From assembly GCA_000181795.3 (NCBI GenBank), contig CM012953.1:4730365-4794364 (forward strand): a stretch of 64,000 bases of DNA. The letters run 5' to 3'. Source of the stretch: Trichinella spiralis (Eukaryota > Nematoda > Enoplea > Trichinellida > Trichinellidae). The position numbers were made by a program, and so were the translations under genes. Shown one piece after another: positions 47,751 through 59,718 of this stretch (position 1 is its first letter; each line of letters starts with the position of its first letter). The notes below the pieces were generated by a model. That model made no database searches. It was not told the DNA's origin and saw only the letters and a program-made list of their open reading frames with translations.

Positions 47751-50412
47751 TCAAATGTCATATATTTGATGTGAAAATAATCCAGGTACACACTGAAGAA
47801 TTTCAACAAAAATAGATTTTTCCATAACAGTGTAACTTTTAGAAGCATCGCGTTTAATCAACGCGCAGTAGTTTTTCAGTGAGAAATTGACTGCTGTACA
47901 TTTTTCCATAGAATAATGCTTTACACACATTGATAAACACTCTTTAATGTTGCTGACATCTGTTATGTTGGCAATAACAGCCCACGCTGATAAGTTTTGC
48001 AATGTGTATGCTTCCACTACGCAAATTTTTTTCATTTCTTCCAGGTAATAATTCATTGGTGGAGGATTATTTAAGCGCTCTTCGATGCGATCTACAATAA
48101 ATTAGTATTAATGCTTTACTGGTTTTATTACATACACATAATATTTATTAATTAGTAAAATCATGAATATTTTTCGATGCTAATAATTATAAAATGAATT
48201 AAAAACTTCCACTTTTACTTTTAGAACTTTTTACTTTTAGAATTTAATTATTATAACTTTTTAATTTATGGCACTATACACTGCTAAAATAAATCAAGTT
48301 TAAAATAATTCTCATAATGTTTACATAAAATTTTTCAAATGGAACATTTTTAATGGTTTTTACTGAAATCATTATTGAATTAATAAATAAGGCAACTGTT
48401 TAATTTTGGTATCAAACATCAAACGTTACCATTGTAACAAGCTATCATAAATACAAGTTCTTCTCCATCTTTGACAGTGACAAAATTCTGTGGTAACCCA
48501 TTTACTAAAAGCTTGCAGAAATACTTTTTCTGTGAAAACAACACCGCTTGACATTTACTGGTGGTTGCCTCTCTCCGACATAAGTGCAGACATTTGTTTA
48601 ATGAGTAAATACGATGATTGATATCAATGCTATAAACACCTTGAACTGTTTTGAAATTTGCCTTCTCAATTTCACATATTTCATAAAAAGCGTATAGTTT
48701 CACAATCTCCACTTTAGTGTTAACATATGATGAAATGGATGGTGCTTCTGGACTTTGTACTAAATTTAAATCTGAAAACATGGAAACTTTTAATTAGCCC
48801 TGCATGCATTCTATTAATTTACTCATGCTATTAACTGCAACTTCCTCCGATTGTTGCAGTTCTTCAAATTCCAATGACGATGACTGCGAATCAGATGAAT
48901 GAGGCGAGTGAAATGAAATTAATGCATCTGCAAGTTCTGTTCCTGAGTCATTCTCATCTATAAACTTTTATAGCGTATCTCATCTGCATTTATAACGTAC
49001 ATCATATATGATGAATATATTAAATTTTTAAATGTATATCAAAATAATTATAAAGCATTAAATCTTCTTACCATACTCACAATTCAGGATTTTATAAAAA
49101 TGTGATGATGATTTTCTAATTTTATTTTGAGTTTTAGGTACGTCATTATAGTGCAGCAAAACACACGATTCTTCCGCTAAAGAGAAAAGAAATGCGTTAC
49201 AAGCAACAGTCGAAAATGACATTCGACATTGTGCAAGACAGATTTCCATGGTTCTTGGATACATCAGCGTAATTCTTATAGCTTTGATGCTATCAGCGAA
49301 TGGAAATCTTTCTATAGTGCAAACTTCGCGAAGGAATTTCAATGGAATAACTTTAGTTTTGTTAAAATCGGTTTCGATTTCAGTTTCTTCATTGATAAAA
49401 CTGTCCACAGCATTTCCAGCTAAATATGCTAATTAAAAAACATTAGACTGTTATAAAATTATGACCGTTTTTTATGATTTTTGAAATGATGTAATGCAAA
49501 ATTCAAAACTTTTTCTTGTTTTCAATAAGTACATTTTATTTTAGCATGAACAATTTATAATCATCATTTATTCCAATTTTTTAACAATTATATGCTTACT
49601 TATAGATTTAATATATATTTTTTTATTAATTAATTTTAATATTTAACAAAGTTTTAGTTATTATTTCATAGTATTTCAAATAGTTTCAACTGTTAGCTTC
49701 TGTCCAATACTTGTAAAAGTGAAAACTGCATATCACTCTTTAATTATATATTAATAAATGTTTCAAGTTCTATATTTTAAATAATCATGCTTTTTTTCTT
49801 TCATTCTCTTTTAGCATGCTTAAAATTATAAACCGAGAATAAAGTTTTCCAGAAGGGCATTAATCAGCATTTTGCCCAACCTGAATTCAGCAACTGCATT
49901 TGTCATATTTTGTAAGTTAAAGTTAAGGAAAGAAATTTGTAGTTAAATTTAGAGCAAATGACCGGACATAATTATAGCAGTAATGACATCAAAGATTACC
50001 TTCTGTGCAATTTACAAGCGTGTAAAATTCACTGTCGTCAACTGATTCAGTGTTAAAAAATGTAAGGTTTTTCCAACTTCTGTACCGTGAACATATTCTT
50101 TTCTTCGCGTTGAATGAAAAAACATCACAAATGTCAAGGATGAAATATGAAAAGCAGTTTGAAACGCAGTTTTCTAATGTTGAATTGAATCTGTATAACA
50201 GAAAATCTTGCACTTCAGCTTCATTTACATTCATTGTTTCCAAAAGGCAAAATCTATCAATAGAGGGAACGTAAATTTGTCTGTAGTATCCGAGTGCCTG
50301 AATTGAAACAATAATGAAAGATTTACTGTTAGCACTGTTTTAAGAACAGCTATACCTGCATTCCATTTATAATTAGAACAAGAAAGATAATAAGTTTGAT
50401 TATACTGGACAT
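47751..50412 (-). CDS. PAN array gene B: secreted protein with four PAN/apple-like domains
   Basis: Paralogue of gene A with the same exon plan but without domain 3. The signal exon starts at ATG 50412 (MSSIIKLIIFLVLIINGMQ) and joins in phase 0. D1 (about 50310-50000) has FCLLETMNVNEAEV and LENCVSNCFSYF. D2 (about 49430-49075) has VCTIERFPFADSI and CLAQCRMSFSTVACNAFLF. The acidic/serine-rich linker (about 48953-48822) reads SPHSSDSQSSSLEFEELQQ. D4 (48780-48427) has YEICEIEKANFK and KCLHLCRREATTSKCQAVLF, and D5 (about 48092-47751) has ICVVEAYTLQNLS and ECLSMCVKHYSMEKCTAVNF. Introns after D1 are phase 1 and all exons are open. Probably secreted; ligand unknown. Confidence 0.72.
48810..48848 (-). 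repeat. Source copy of the 39-bp duplicated segment
   Basis: The end of the gene B linker exon plus its donor site; see the entry at 47679-47717. Confidence 0.85.
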
Positions 50413-51055
50413 CCAAATTCTAAATAGGAAATCTTTTGTTAAAATCAAATGATAATGCTAGATTAAAGAAGTATAAATTAGAATAAATTAATAAAAACTT
50501 GGACAAATTTAAAGTAAATAAGGAATAGCGAACACTGTTATTAATGATGGCACGCCATGTAAAACCAAAAAAAAATATTCTTACAAAATATATGAAAAAT
50601 TATTATGAAGGATATCAAATATAAAATGGTGTAATAAAAAATATATTTCATTTCTCACTTGTACGCAAGTGATTATTACAATATGATAATAAATCAGAAA
50701 TTTTTGTTCCATTTATCAAATTTAAAATAATTTTTTATTAAAAGTAATATGATATAACCGATTCTAAATGTAGTTGAATTAATATAAGTGTCTGTTGTAA
50801 AGTTCTGATTATAAATAATAACTTAATTCTTGCTGTAATTTACTTTTTAGAATTTACCAATGAGCACCGCTTCAAGTCTTTTATAATTTGTCAAATCCTA
50901 ACAAAGGTTTCACTTGTTAAATAATTATTTATAATTATTCAATAATGAAAAATAATAGTAGATTAAATTAATCTATAATATTTACAAAAACAAGCAAAAG
51001 AATTTATTATCCAATATCTTATTGAGACAAGCTTGAAAACATTTTTGATTTGAAG
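50413..51055. other. Spacer between PAN genes B and C
   Basis: AT-rich; presumed promoter of gene B. No other feature seen. Confidence 0.4.
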
Positions 51056-52084
51056 CTATATGATCAGCTTAGTTGCAGATATGGCATTGATATAAATTGT
51101 AAACTTTAATAATTCATCTACTAGAGTGCCATTTTCACAATGCAAAACTTCGCTGACTATGGATCCTGATGGTACTTTACACTGTTCTTCTTCATCACCA
51201 AGTTCAAATAAAATGCAAGACATGTAATTAAAAGCTGAACAAATTGTTAAGCAACGTTCGCAGAAACATTGCTCCATGTTTTTGGCATCGTTAATAATTT
51301 TCCCAGTTTTTAATTGAAATAATAAGCTTGAAATGTAAAATTTTATCACGCAATCCAGTTGCATTTTAGGCATGTAATATGAAGCAGCCTTTAGCATGCA
51401 TTTACGTTCATGAGTACGATTTAAAATGTAATGCTTTTAACATTTTTGTTGAAATTTATATTTAAAAATGACAATTCAACATAATTTCAAAATTCTTAGA
51501 GGAGCAAATTCATTTAAAGTTCTATAAGACTTTCAAAAGTTTTACTAAATGTCACTGCAGTAAATTAAATGCAGTAATTAAAAATTATAATTACTGAAGT
51601 ACAAAATTAACTTTCAGGCACTTTATGAAAAGTACAAACTTTTCATCTGGCTCAGCTTAAAAATTGTTTTCATTCGCCTCACTTATTACAATTCTTAAAT
51701 TTGAAAATGAAATTGTGCATTTTGCTTTTGAATACGCAAAGTTTGAATGAAAGCTAAATTGACGGCAAACATGTAAACATCTGTTTAACCCTAATCCGGG
51801 CACCTGTCTACATATTTAGATAAAGTATGCTTGGAGCAGTGCTGTGATTTAAATAAAAATAATTAGCCTTATTCATTCCAAAAATTTCGATAAATTTTTG
51901 TGCTCTATCTGCACAGCTAATTTTTTTCATCTGTGACGTTTTTAAACGATTGTTTTATGTTTACTATTCATACTCCGTGCACCTGTCTATATATGTAGAC
52001 GCATAACACCTCTTTTTTTGATGATTATGCTGAAGTAATCCACATGTTTGAAGTAGTTAAAATGCTCTGAGGTTATCACATTGA

Positions 52085-52417
52085 TTATTTCTGAATGTAA
52101 TCCACTTTTGTGTGCTTTATGGAATCTGGGATAAAGTTTCTGTGGATTTTATAGAGTAGATTAGTCAAAAAGGGTGCCAACCCCAAAGATAAATACGGTA
52201 TGCTTAATGAGTATCTGTCAGTGCTCTCAGACCTTCTTGATGTTTGTTGAAGAGTCACTGTTATTAGCTCAATATGCAACAAAAACAGCCAATTGTTTAT
52301 GGCAGCTTTAAAAAGTGGATGAGCGATATCCATTATGCAGCTATTCATTGCTATAAATAATCGGTTGCGGTGAACTTGTGATTGCCACTTTTGCATTTTA
52401 CCATACGTATTGACCAT
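52085..52417 (-). pseudogene. piggyBac transposase C-terminal fragment (inverted)
   Basis: Contains VNTYGKMQKWQSQVHRNR and PLFKAAINNWLFLLHIE, the family's conserved region after the third catalytic aspartate. It runs opposite to the neighbouring catalytic fragment, so the element has an internal inversion, with the break near 52410-52425. Confidence 0.6.
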
Positions 52418-52891
52418 TTGACCATTCGACCAGGAAAGTACGGTGTGAAGATGAACTGGATATGTGACGCGGAGAATGGTTATGCTCTGAAATATTTGTT
52501 ATATGCTGGCAGAAGTCGTGAAGAACGTCACATTGGTCTTGCAAGCACCAATGTTAGGCAATTGGCACAGCCGTTTGTGAACTCTAACAAAAACGTTTTT
52601 ATGGACCGTTATTTTGCATCATATTCCACTGTGAAACACCTTCTTGAGCATGGTCTTACATCTGTTGGAACAATTTTTGCATATCGCCGTGATGTTCCAG
52701 CATGTTTGCGTAAAGCAGTACGACGTGATCTCTTCTCCACATTAGCTGTTTATGAGCACAACAAAAGAATAACGATGATCAATTATGTGCCAAGGAAGAA
52801 CAGCAATGTTCTTCTGTTGACTTCATGCCACGCAAAGTTGAAAGTAGACAACCAGCAAGGTGACAAAAGACCAAACATCATGAATGACTAA
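52382..52891 (+). pseudogene. piggyBac transposase catalytic fragment
   Basis: About 160 codons of the DDE domain. RPGKYGVKMNWICDAENGYA holds the first catalytic aspartate and NVFMDRYFASYSTVKHLLEH the second. The third aspartate region is missing from this strand. No full-length transposase can be made here. Confidence 0.85.
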
Positions 52892-55400
52892 AATCTTGGC
52901 AAAAGAGGCGTGGATAGCATGGATGCAAGAATAGAAGATTTTTGCTGTATAAGAAAGACCAACAGATACACCATGCTGATGTTGTACTTCATTGTTGAGG
53001 TGTGCATCAACAACGCATTCTTACTGATGAGACATAAGTAAAGTTATCAGAAGATGAAAAAGCGTTTTATGAGAGAGCTTTCAGCTGGTCAAGCACATCA
53101 AAATGAGGAATCAAAATGAAAAAATCTGTGCACAAACTAAACATGCCTTCATCCGTTACAGACTGCTCCAAAACTATAAATGTTACAGATATGAGATATA
53201 AAACGATAAAATCCATCAAAATGCTGAATGCATGGACGTCGAAAATCAGTGTAAAACTGCTGCCATTCATGTAAAAAAAATATATACTTAGCAGCCATAA
53301 AATCACTAAAATATCATGTAGCGTTTGCATTGAATAAAATAAATAATCTATTTGTGAAATTATAATTGGTTCATGAAAAAATAATCATTTTAACATCACG
53401 TACAGAGAATAAACATAACATAACTTTTAGTGTCTGCATATGTAGACAGGTGCCCGGATTAAGGTGCAAAATTTGCCGCCCGGATGAGGGTTAAAAAATA
53501 AACGGGAGTTAAAATGTAAAGAACTTCCGTTTTTCTAATTTCTGCAGCATCTCTTATTTCCGCTTCTCAAATTTCATGAAATTCATGTAAACTCATCATG
53601 TATCTTTGGATTTTATTTTCCATGGTGCCGTTACTCTGACATTTGTTTTTTAAAATAGTATTTTTCTGTAATAGTGAAATAAATGAAAATAACATTCACC
53701 GAAATCTTTCATGTTACTTTCTGATATAATAAAGTTATAATTCAATTCTGTTTCTCATCTTAAAAAGTTTCAAAAAAAAGATCAACATTACTAAACTTTT
53801 CTAAGCAGAACACTTGACTAACGTCATTCAATGCATTAATTCGATTTTTATTTTTTAATGCAAATATTTAAAAATTTATTTAATGTTAGTTTTAAATAAT
53901 TGTAACTTGATATTGATTTTCATTTCTGTACGTGATTTCTTGCGAATTTTAATAATGCAACATTTTAAAATTCTTTTATTAAAATGCCATCGCACTGAAA
54001 TAATTATTTTTACAAAAAGTGCATAATTTCCATTCATTCAGTGCTTATCATCTTCGTTTTATTAAAAGTAAAATATTTATCTAATAAGCAGAATTCTGAA
54101 GAATTTAATTAATGAAACTTAATTAATAAATGAAGTAATAATGAGGATCATGATACTGTCAATTATAAACTGCTCATTTTCTGTCACATTTAAAAGACGA
54201 CATTTTCTTTTTTATAATAAAATAGTAAGCAGAACTGCAATGTTTTGGAGCACAATACCGAATGCAATTTTCAAAGATGTTCCTTTTAGTCATTGCTACC
54301 CTGGATGTACTGCGCTTTCCCAAAAATTGCATACGATGAATATGGCAAACTAGCCCACATACTTTTATTACAAAAGTGGATGTTGCTGTAATTTCATTTT
54401 CAGACAGTTCAAATTCGGTTTCATTATCCAAGTTGGCTGAAATAAAATGAAGAAGCCAACTATTAACATATTAACATATTAACAAAGCATTCAGTTTGAT
54501 AATACGTTTCTTCATTATGCATTAATGTTGATGCAAAACATTTCCATACTAAAGGCTTCATTACATTTGAAATGCACTTATGGTTTTAAGTTTATTTTTT
54601 TAGTTATTTAGTTTTAAGTTAATTAAACATATATGTAATATTTCTTGTGGAAAATTAAATATGTAATAATAATAAGTAGCAAATATATATGCAGCAATTA
54701 ATTCTCTTACCAGATTTACATTTTAACAGAGCAAAAAACTGGCAAACAATTTAAATTTCAATGTCTATCTTTTGACTAATAATTTAAAAGTTTACACGTT
54801 TCTTCTGCATCTGCGAAAAGAATAGCATTACATGAGCCTTTTGAGGTTAATATCTGGCAATAGCACAAACAAAATTTCATTTTGGATGGAATTGCATAGA
54901 CTACGCAAAATATTTTAGAAAATGGAAATTGTTCAATGATACATTCTTCATGCGGTGATTGAAGTTTTAATAATTCTCTTTTATTGTATATTTTATAATT
55001 GTCATACTGTGCTGCTTGCAACTGAAATCACTGTAGATTAGGTTGAAAAATGGATATTTATTGTTTTAAATAATGAAGAGCCTTGCCTTCTAAGCAGTCA
55101 ATGATAAAATAAAATTAAATTTCTGGTTCTAACGGACAATTTCTTACAGATACTTCATGACGTCATATATGATTGCCATATTGCCTTTTCTTCCTGTTGT
55201 ATAAAACATGGTTGCAGTCACAAAATGCATTCCATTCGAAACATTGATTAATGCATTTTTCAGAGCTATGAATTAAATAAAAAAAACATCCTGTGCACCA
55301 CATACTCTGACATATTCTCTCTTTCAATAAAACACATTTTATCAACTGTTGCACTATAAAGTCACTTTTCAAATAATTGACTTGACTGATAAAAAGCAAA

Positions 55401-56279
55401 ACAAGACTTGTATTACTTTATAAATTTACTAAAAATTAATTTGCTATAGAATAGAACACTATAGTAACAAGGACAGCATTAATTAAGGCCATCCTTAAAA
55501 TCAATGCAAAAATTATGCAGCCTGTTTATCACAATAAAGTTGCTTTATAATTCTCAGCTTTGCATCATCAAATGCATTGAGTAGTAAGCAAAGTTTTAAT
55601 AATTATTTTAGAGCATAACATTTAATTTAAATAATTGTTTCCAATGAAGACAAATTAAGAAATTGACAAATAAATTAATAATTTAAACTCTAAATTCTGA
55701 AATTAATTCTATACTCGTTTAGCATTAAGGGACTTTTTTTAATTTTTAAAATATATCATTTTTTAATTTAAAACTAATGCATTTGATTTAATCCAAGTTA
55801 ATTAAAATATATGCATGAATATAATAAATATTTAAAGTAAACAAGTATTAGATTATATGCTATTAAGTAATATTGATTAAAATTGTTCAGCAATTTAAAA
55901 TTTAATTAATTTTAAATTAAAACCAAAATTATTTCAATCATCAAATGTAATGAACATTAAAATTCATCTCTCAAAAAATGCATATCTTGCGCAAATTATA
56001 CTATAAAAGTAGTTTTATAGAAGTAATACGAAAGACTATTATGAAAATAAATTGAGCAGCATGAAATAATTAACTTAATATGACTAACAATTTGCTTCAA
56101 ACAAAAAAAGCCAAAAATTCTGTTTTATCTCCGTTCTGTAAACACATTAAGTTTCAAAAATTTTTATTAATTAATAACTGAGACATTTAGACCCATTTAC
56201 AGTTGTCTTGATAAATTTAATGGTTGAATAATTAAATATTAACTTAGTTTTTCATGCAACAAGTTATTTATTATCTTCA
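55401..56279. other. Spacer between PAN gene C and piggyBac element 2
   Basis: Very AT-rich. It may include the lost signal-peptide exon of gene C. No repeat or gene recognised. Confidence 0.4.
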
Positions 56280-57855
56280 CCCTTTCAGGCCCAGTGTATC
56301 AATTTTCATACATAATGTTTTATGCCCCATAGCTATTTACTGAAACGTGTTTGTTAACCATGATTGTGTTCTTGACACTTGTCTTAACAATATTTTATTG
56401 CCATTTTTTTCTCATCTTAGTAGATTTTTTATAATGCGCCCTGCTGTACAGGTAGGTGAGACGAAAAAAGATGAATTTGCATTTTGTTGCATAAATTGAG
56501 AACTGAGCAGAATTTAAAGATAATAATTATTTTACTAGTAGATGTTGATGTGAAGATGATGTTAAAATTGACAGAAGCCTCTAAAGTTTTTGGGGTGCTG
56601 AGTAGAGTTGATTAGATTACCTGTATCAATTTTGATACACTGAGTTTAAACGGAAATTGCACATCACATTTACTACCCTCAACCTACTCAGAATCGCTTG
56701 CCCAACCCCATTATGTCGAGGACCCACTGCCTTTTGAACCAGCAAATTATATATTAAAACTGTGCGAAACGTTGCCAAAGAACAGAAACTACAAACTGTT
56801 CTTTGACAACTACTACACATTTCTTGAATTACAGCTGCGGCTAAAAAAATGGGAATCCCATTCTATGGGACCATTAGACCAGACAGACTTCGTGGCTGCC
56901 AGCTGCTCTCTGAAAAAGATCTGAAGTCAAAGGGCAAAGGTGCTTATGACTTTAGAACTGTCGCTAAAAAAGGGATCATCGCAATTGCTTGGTATGACAA
57001 CAGACGCGTCACAGTGACATCGACATATCTTGGTAAAAAACCAAAGTCAACTGTGAAAAGGTGGGATGGCAGACAACGAAAAGGTATTAACGTTGAAATC
57101 CCAAACATTTAAAAAAATTACAACATGAATATGGGTGGCATAGACCTGAACAACATGCTTGCTACTTTATACCGCATCGAACACAAAAGTCGAGAATGGA
57201 CCCGTCGCATTTTCTTTTGGATCATCAGCACTGCCATGACAGATGCATGGCAACTGTATAAGAGGGACAGAAAAGAGATGCCTGTAACATGCACAGGCAC
57301 ACTGGACCTATTAAGCTTCACTTGCCAAGTTAGTCAGTCCTTGTGTCTTGTGAACAAGTCTATTGCAACTTCCAGAAGCCATTCTCGTGCGTATTCTCCG
57401 ACACTACCCCTGACGTCAAGACGATTGGGAAGACGACCAACTGACGTCTCAAGAGAAGTAGCAAAGGACCAAACTAGCCACTGACCAAAAATCACTCAAA
57501 CACTAAGAAGATGCAGACTGTGTTCTAAATTAGCGACGTGCCTGTGCAAAAAATGCAGTATTTACCTATGCCTAAGTAGCAACAGGAACTGCTTTACAGA
57601 ATTTCATAAATAATTATTTGTCTGCCAATTACTGCATGCCTGCGTACATAAGAACAATAAACGTATGCACACTTAGTTATAGAAACGTGTACTCCTTTGA
57701 GGCCCAGTGTATCACTTTTGATACAGCTCTAAAAATGGCAATAATATTATTGCAACAATAAATCCTATTAGAATTTTCATACACACACCATAACATGTTT
57801 AAAACGCATATTTAAAAAAGATTGTTTTGCAGAAAAAAATGCTGATCTGAAAGGG
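56280..57855 (+). mobile_element. Defective piggyBac element, family 2
   Basis: 1576 bp. Left end CCCTTTCAGGCCC and right end CTGAAAGGG form 9-bp inverted repeats. TTAA follows the right end (57856-57859) and TTCA, a one-base decayed TTAA, precedes the left end. Subterminal copies of GGCCCAGTGTATCA lie near both ends (56288 and 57702). Transposase remains are inside. The termini and protein fragments differ from family 1. Confidence 0.85.
56760..57484 (+). pseudogene. piggyBac transposase fragments, family 2
   Basis: A degenerate stretch with LFFDNYYTFLEL (second catalytic aspartate) joins to an ORF with KKWGIPFYGTIRPDRLRGC and IIAIAWYDNRRVTVTSTYLG. After stops at 57110-57124, a further ORF begins MNMGGIDLNNMLATLYRI, which holds the third aspartate region (GGID). 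The N-terminal part is missing or unreadable, and the frame is broken at least twice. Confidence 0.8.
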
Positions 57856-57875
57856 TTAATCGTATTTTTAATTAA

Positions 57876-59118
57876 CCCTCATCCAGGCGGCAAATTTTAC
57901 ATCTTAATCTTGGCACCTGTCTACATATGTAAACACTAGAAGTTTCGTCATGCTTAGTCCCTGTACATGATGTTAAAGTGATTATTTTTTCAAGAACTAA
58001 TGATAATTCCACAAATAGATTATTTATTTTATTCAATGCAAGCGCTACACGATATTTTAGTGATTTTATGACTGCTAAGTATATATTTTTTTACATGAAT
58101 GGCAGCGGTTTTACACTGATTTTCGACGTCCTTACACTCGGCATTTTGATGGATTCTATCGTTTTATAACTGATATCTGTAACATTTATGATTTTGGCAA
58201 CTCCGTAGCGGATGAAGGGATGTTTAGTTTGTGCATAGATTTTTTCATTTTGAAACCTCATTTCGATGTGTTTGACCAGCTGAAAGCTCTCTCATAAAAC
58301 GCTTTTTTATCTTCTGATAACTTTACTTATGTCTCATCAGTAAGAATGCGTTGTTGATGCACACCTCAACAATGAAGTACAACATCAGCATGGTGTATCT
58401 GTTGGTCTTTCTTATACAGCAAAAATCTTCTATTCTTGCATCCATGCTATCCACGCCTCTTTTGCCAAGATTTTAGTCATTCATGATGTTTGGTCTTTTG
58501 TCACCTTGCTGGTTGTCTACTTTCAACTTTGCGTGGCATGAAGTCAACAGAAGAACATTGCTGTTCTTCCTTGGCACATAATTGATCATCGTTATTCTTT
58601 TGTTGTGCTCATAAACAGCTAATGTGGAGTAGAGATCACGTCGCACTGCTTTACGCAAACATGCTGGATCATCACGGCGATATGCAAAAATTGTACCAGC
58701 AGATGTATGACCATGCTCAAGAAGATGTTGCACAGTTGAATGTGATGTGAAATAACGGTCCATAAAAACGTTTTTGTTAGAGTTCACAAATCTACAGAAA
58801 CTTTATCCCAGATTTCATAATGCACACGAACATGGACCACATTCAAAAATAATCAAAAATGTGGATTATTTCAGTATAATCATCAAAAAAAGAGAAAGTG
58901 TTATATGTCTACATATGTAGACCTGTGCACGGAATATGAATCGTAAACATGAAGCAATCGTTTGAAAACGTCACAGATGAAAAAAATTAGCTGTGCAGAT
59001 AGAGCATAAAAATTTATCAAAAGTTGTGGAATGAATAAGGCTAATTATTTTTATTTAAATCACAGCACTGCTCCAAACATCGTTTGTCTACACATGTAGA
59101 CAGGTGCCCGGATTAGGG
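57876..59118 (-). mobile_element. Defective piggyBac element, family 1, copy 2
   Basis: 1243 bp, opposite in orientation to copy 1. Ends CCCTCATCCAGGC and GCCCGGATTAGGG match the right and left ends of copy 1. TTAA flanks it on the left (57872-57875) and a decayed ATAA on the right. It is shorter than copy 1 because the inverted C-terminal block and part of the catalytic domain are absent. Confidence 0.9.
58473..58787 (-). pseudogene. piggyBac transposase fragment in family 1 copy 2
   Basis: 104 codons nearly identical to the matching part of copy 1 (NSNKNVFMDRYFTSHSTV to the end GDKRPNIMND). Only the second catalytic aspartate region remains. Confidence 0.85.
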
Positions 59119-59718
59119 ATAAAAATGTTATGAAATAAAGAGGCGTTTGAATCTGTATAAACAAATTATTGCAAAATGTTGAATCTAATTTATTGTTAAT
59201 ACACTGATACTGATTGGTAATGAAATACACTGATTTGCTGTCAATGTGCAGAACATATAATAGCCGTTAAATGCGTGCAGCAAATATTAGAAGGCATTTT
59301 TGCAAAAATTTGAATGCTGTAATTTAAAAGACTAAAATTTCACAACCATTGCTATTGTAAAAATGGTAACAGTTCTTTATTCTGTGCGCCGTGCAGTATC
59401 TGCACTTGATGCTAATTCAAACAGTGCATTTTATGTACTGTACATCTACATGTTTGCTGCGTTGCTGATAATTTATGTAATTCATTTTTTGCAAACTGTT
59501 TTATTGTTTTAGAATGAATTGAATATAAACTCCTCTCCTTGCAAAACAACCTCTACAAATTTTTATATGTATATTATTATACATTCTAAATATAATTACC
59601 TGAATTGAAGCAAAATACGCAATGATAATAATAATAATAATACACAAAATATTGCAGTGTTAAAGAGCAAACAGTCAAGAAAAAATTTATAGTTTATTTT
59701 ACACAGATTAATTTTATA
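59119..59718. other. Spacer after piggyBac element 3
   Basis: AT-rich, no recognised feature. Confidence 0.35.

Larger units (their letters stand above)
51789..53490 (+). mobile_element. Defective piggyBac element, family 1, copy 1
   Basis: 1702 bp bounded by TTAA on both sides (51785-51788 and 53491-53494). Left end CCCTAATCCGGGC and right end GCCCGGATGAGGG give 13-bp terminal inverted repeats with one mismatch. A second copy of the TAATCCGGGCACCTGTCTACAT motif lies just inside the right end. The interior carries transposase pieces only. The perfect target-site duplication inside a homologous exon proves a real transposition event. The element interrupts PAN gene C. Confidence 0.93.
51056..55400 (-). 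pseudogene. PAN array gene C, broken by stops and a piggyBac insertion
   Basis: Remains of a five-domain paralogue in array order. D1 (about 55370-55160) has IKCVLLKERICQ and KCINQCFEWNAFC. D2 (about 55020-54715) has ECIIEQFPFSKIF and CLCYCQILTSKGSCNAILF, then a TAG after CKLLNY. D3 (about 54440-54180) has VCHIHRMQFLGK and ENCIRYCAPKHC and loses its frame afterwards. D4 is cut in two by the transposon: its left half (about 53629-53491) has TGA at the position of the first cysteine (HEI*EAEI), and its right half (51788-51612) resumes LNRCLHVCRQ and has one more stop. D5 (51397-51056) keeps an ORF, MEQCFCERCLTICSAF. No linker exon was recognised. The lesions make a functional five-domain product impossible. 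Confidence 0.75.

Noticed and set aside
53067-53330. 87-codon minus ORF within piggyBac copy 1
   Set aside because: Hydrophobic AT-driven translation in the subterminal region, with no transposase similarity.
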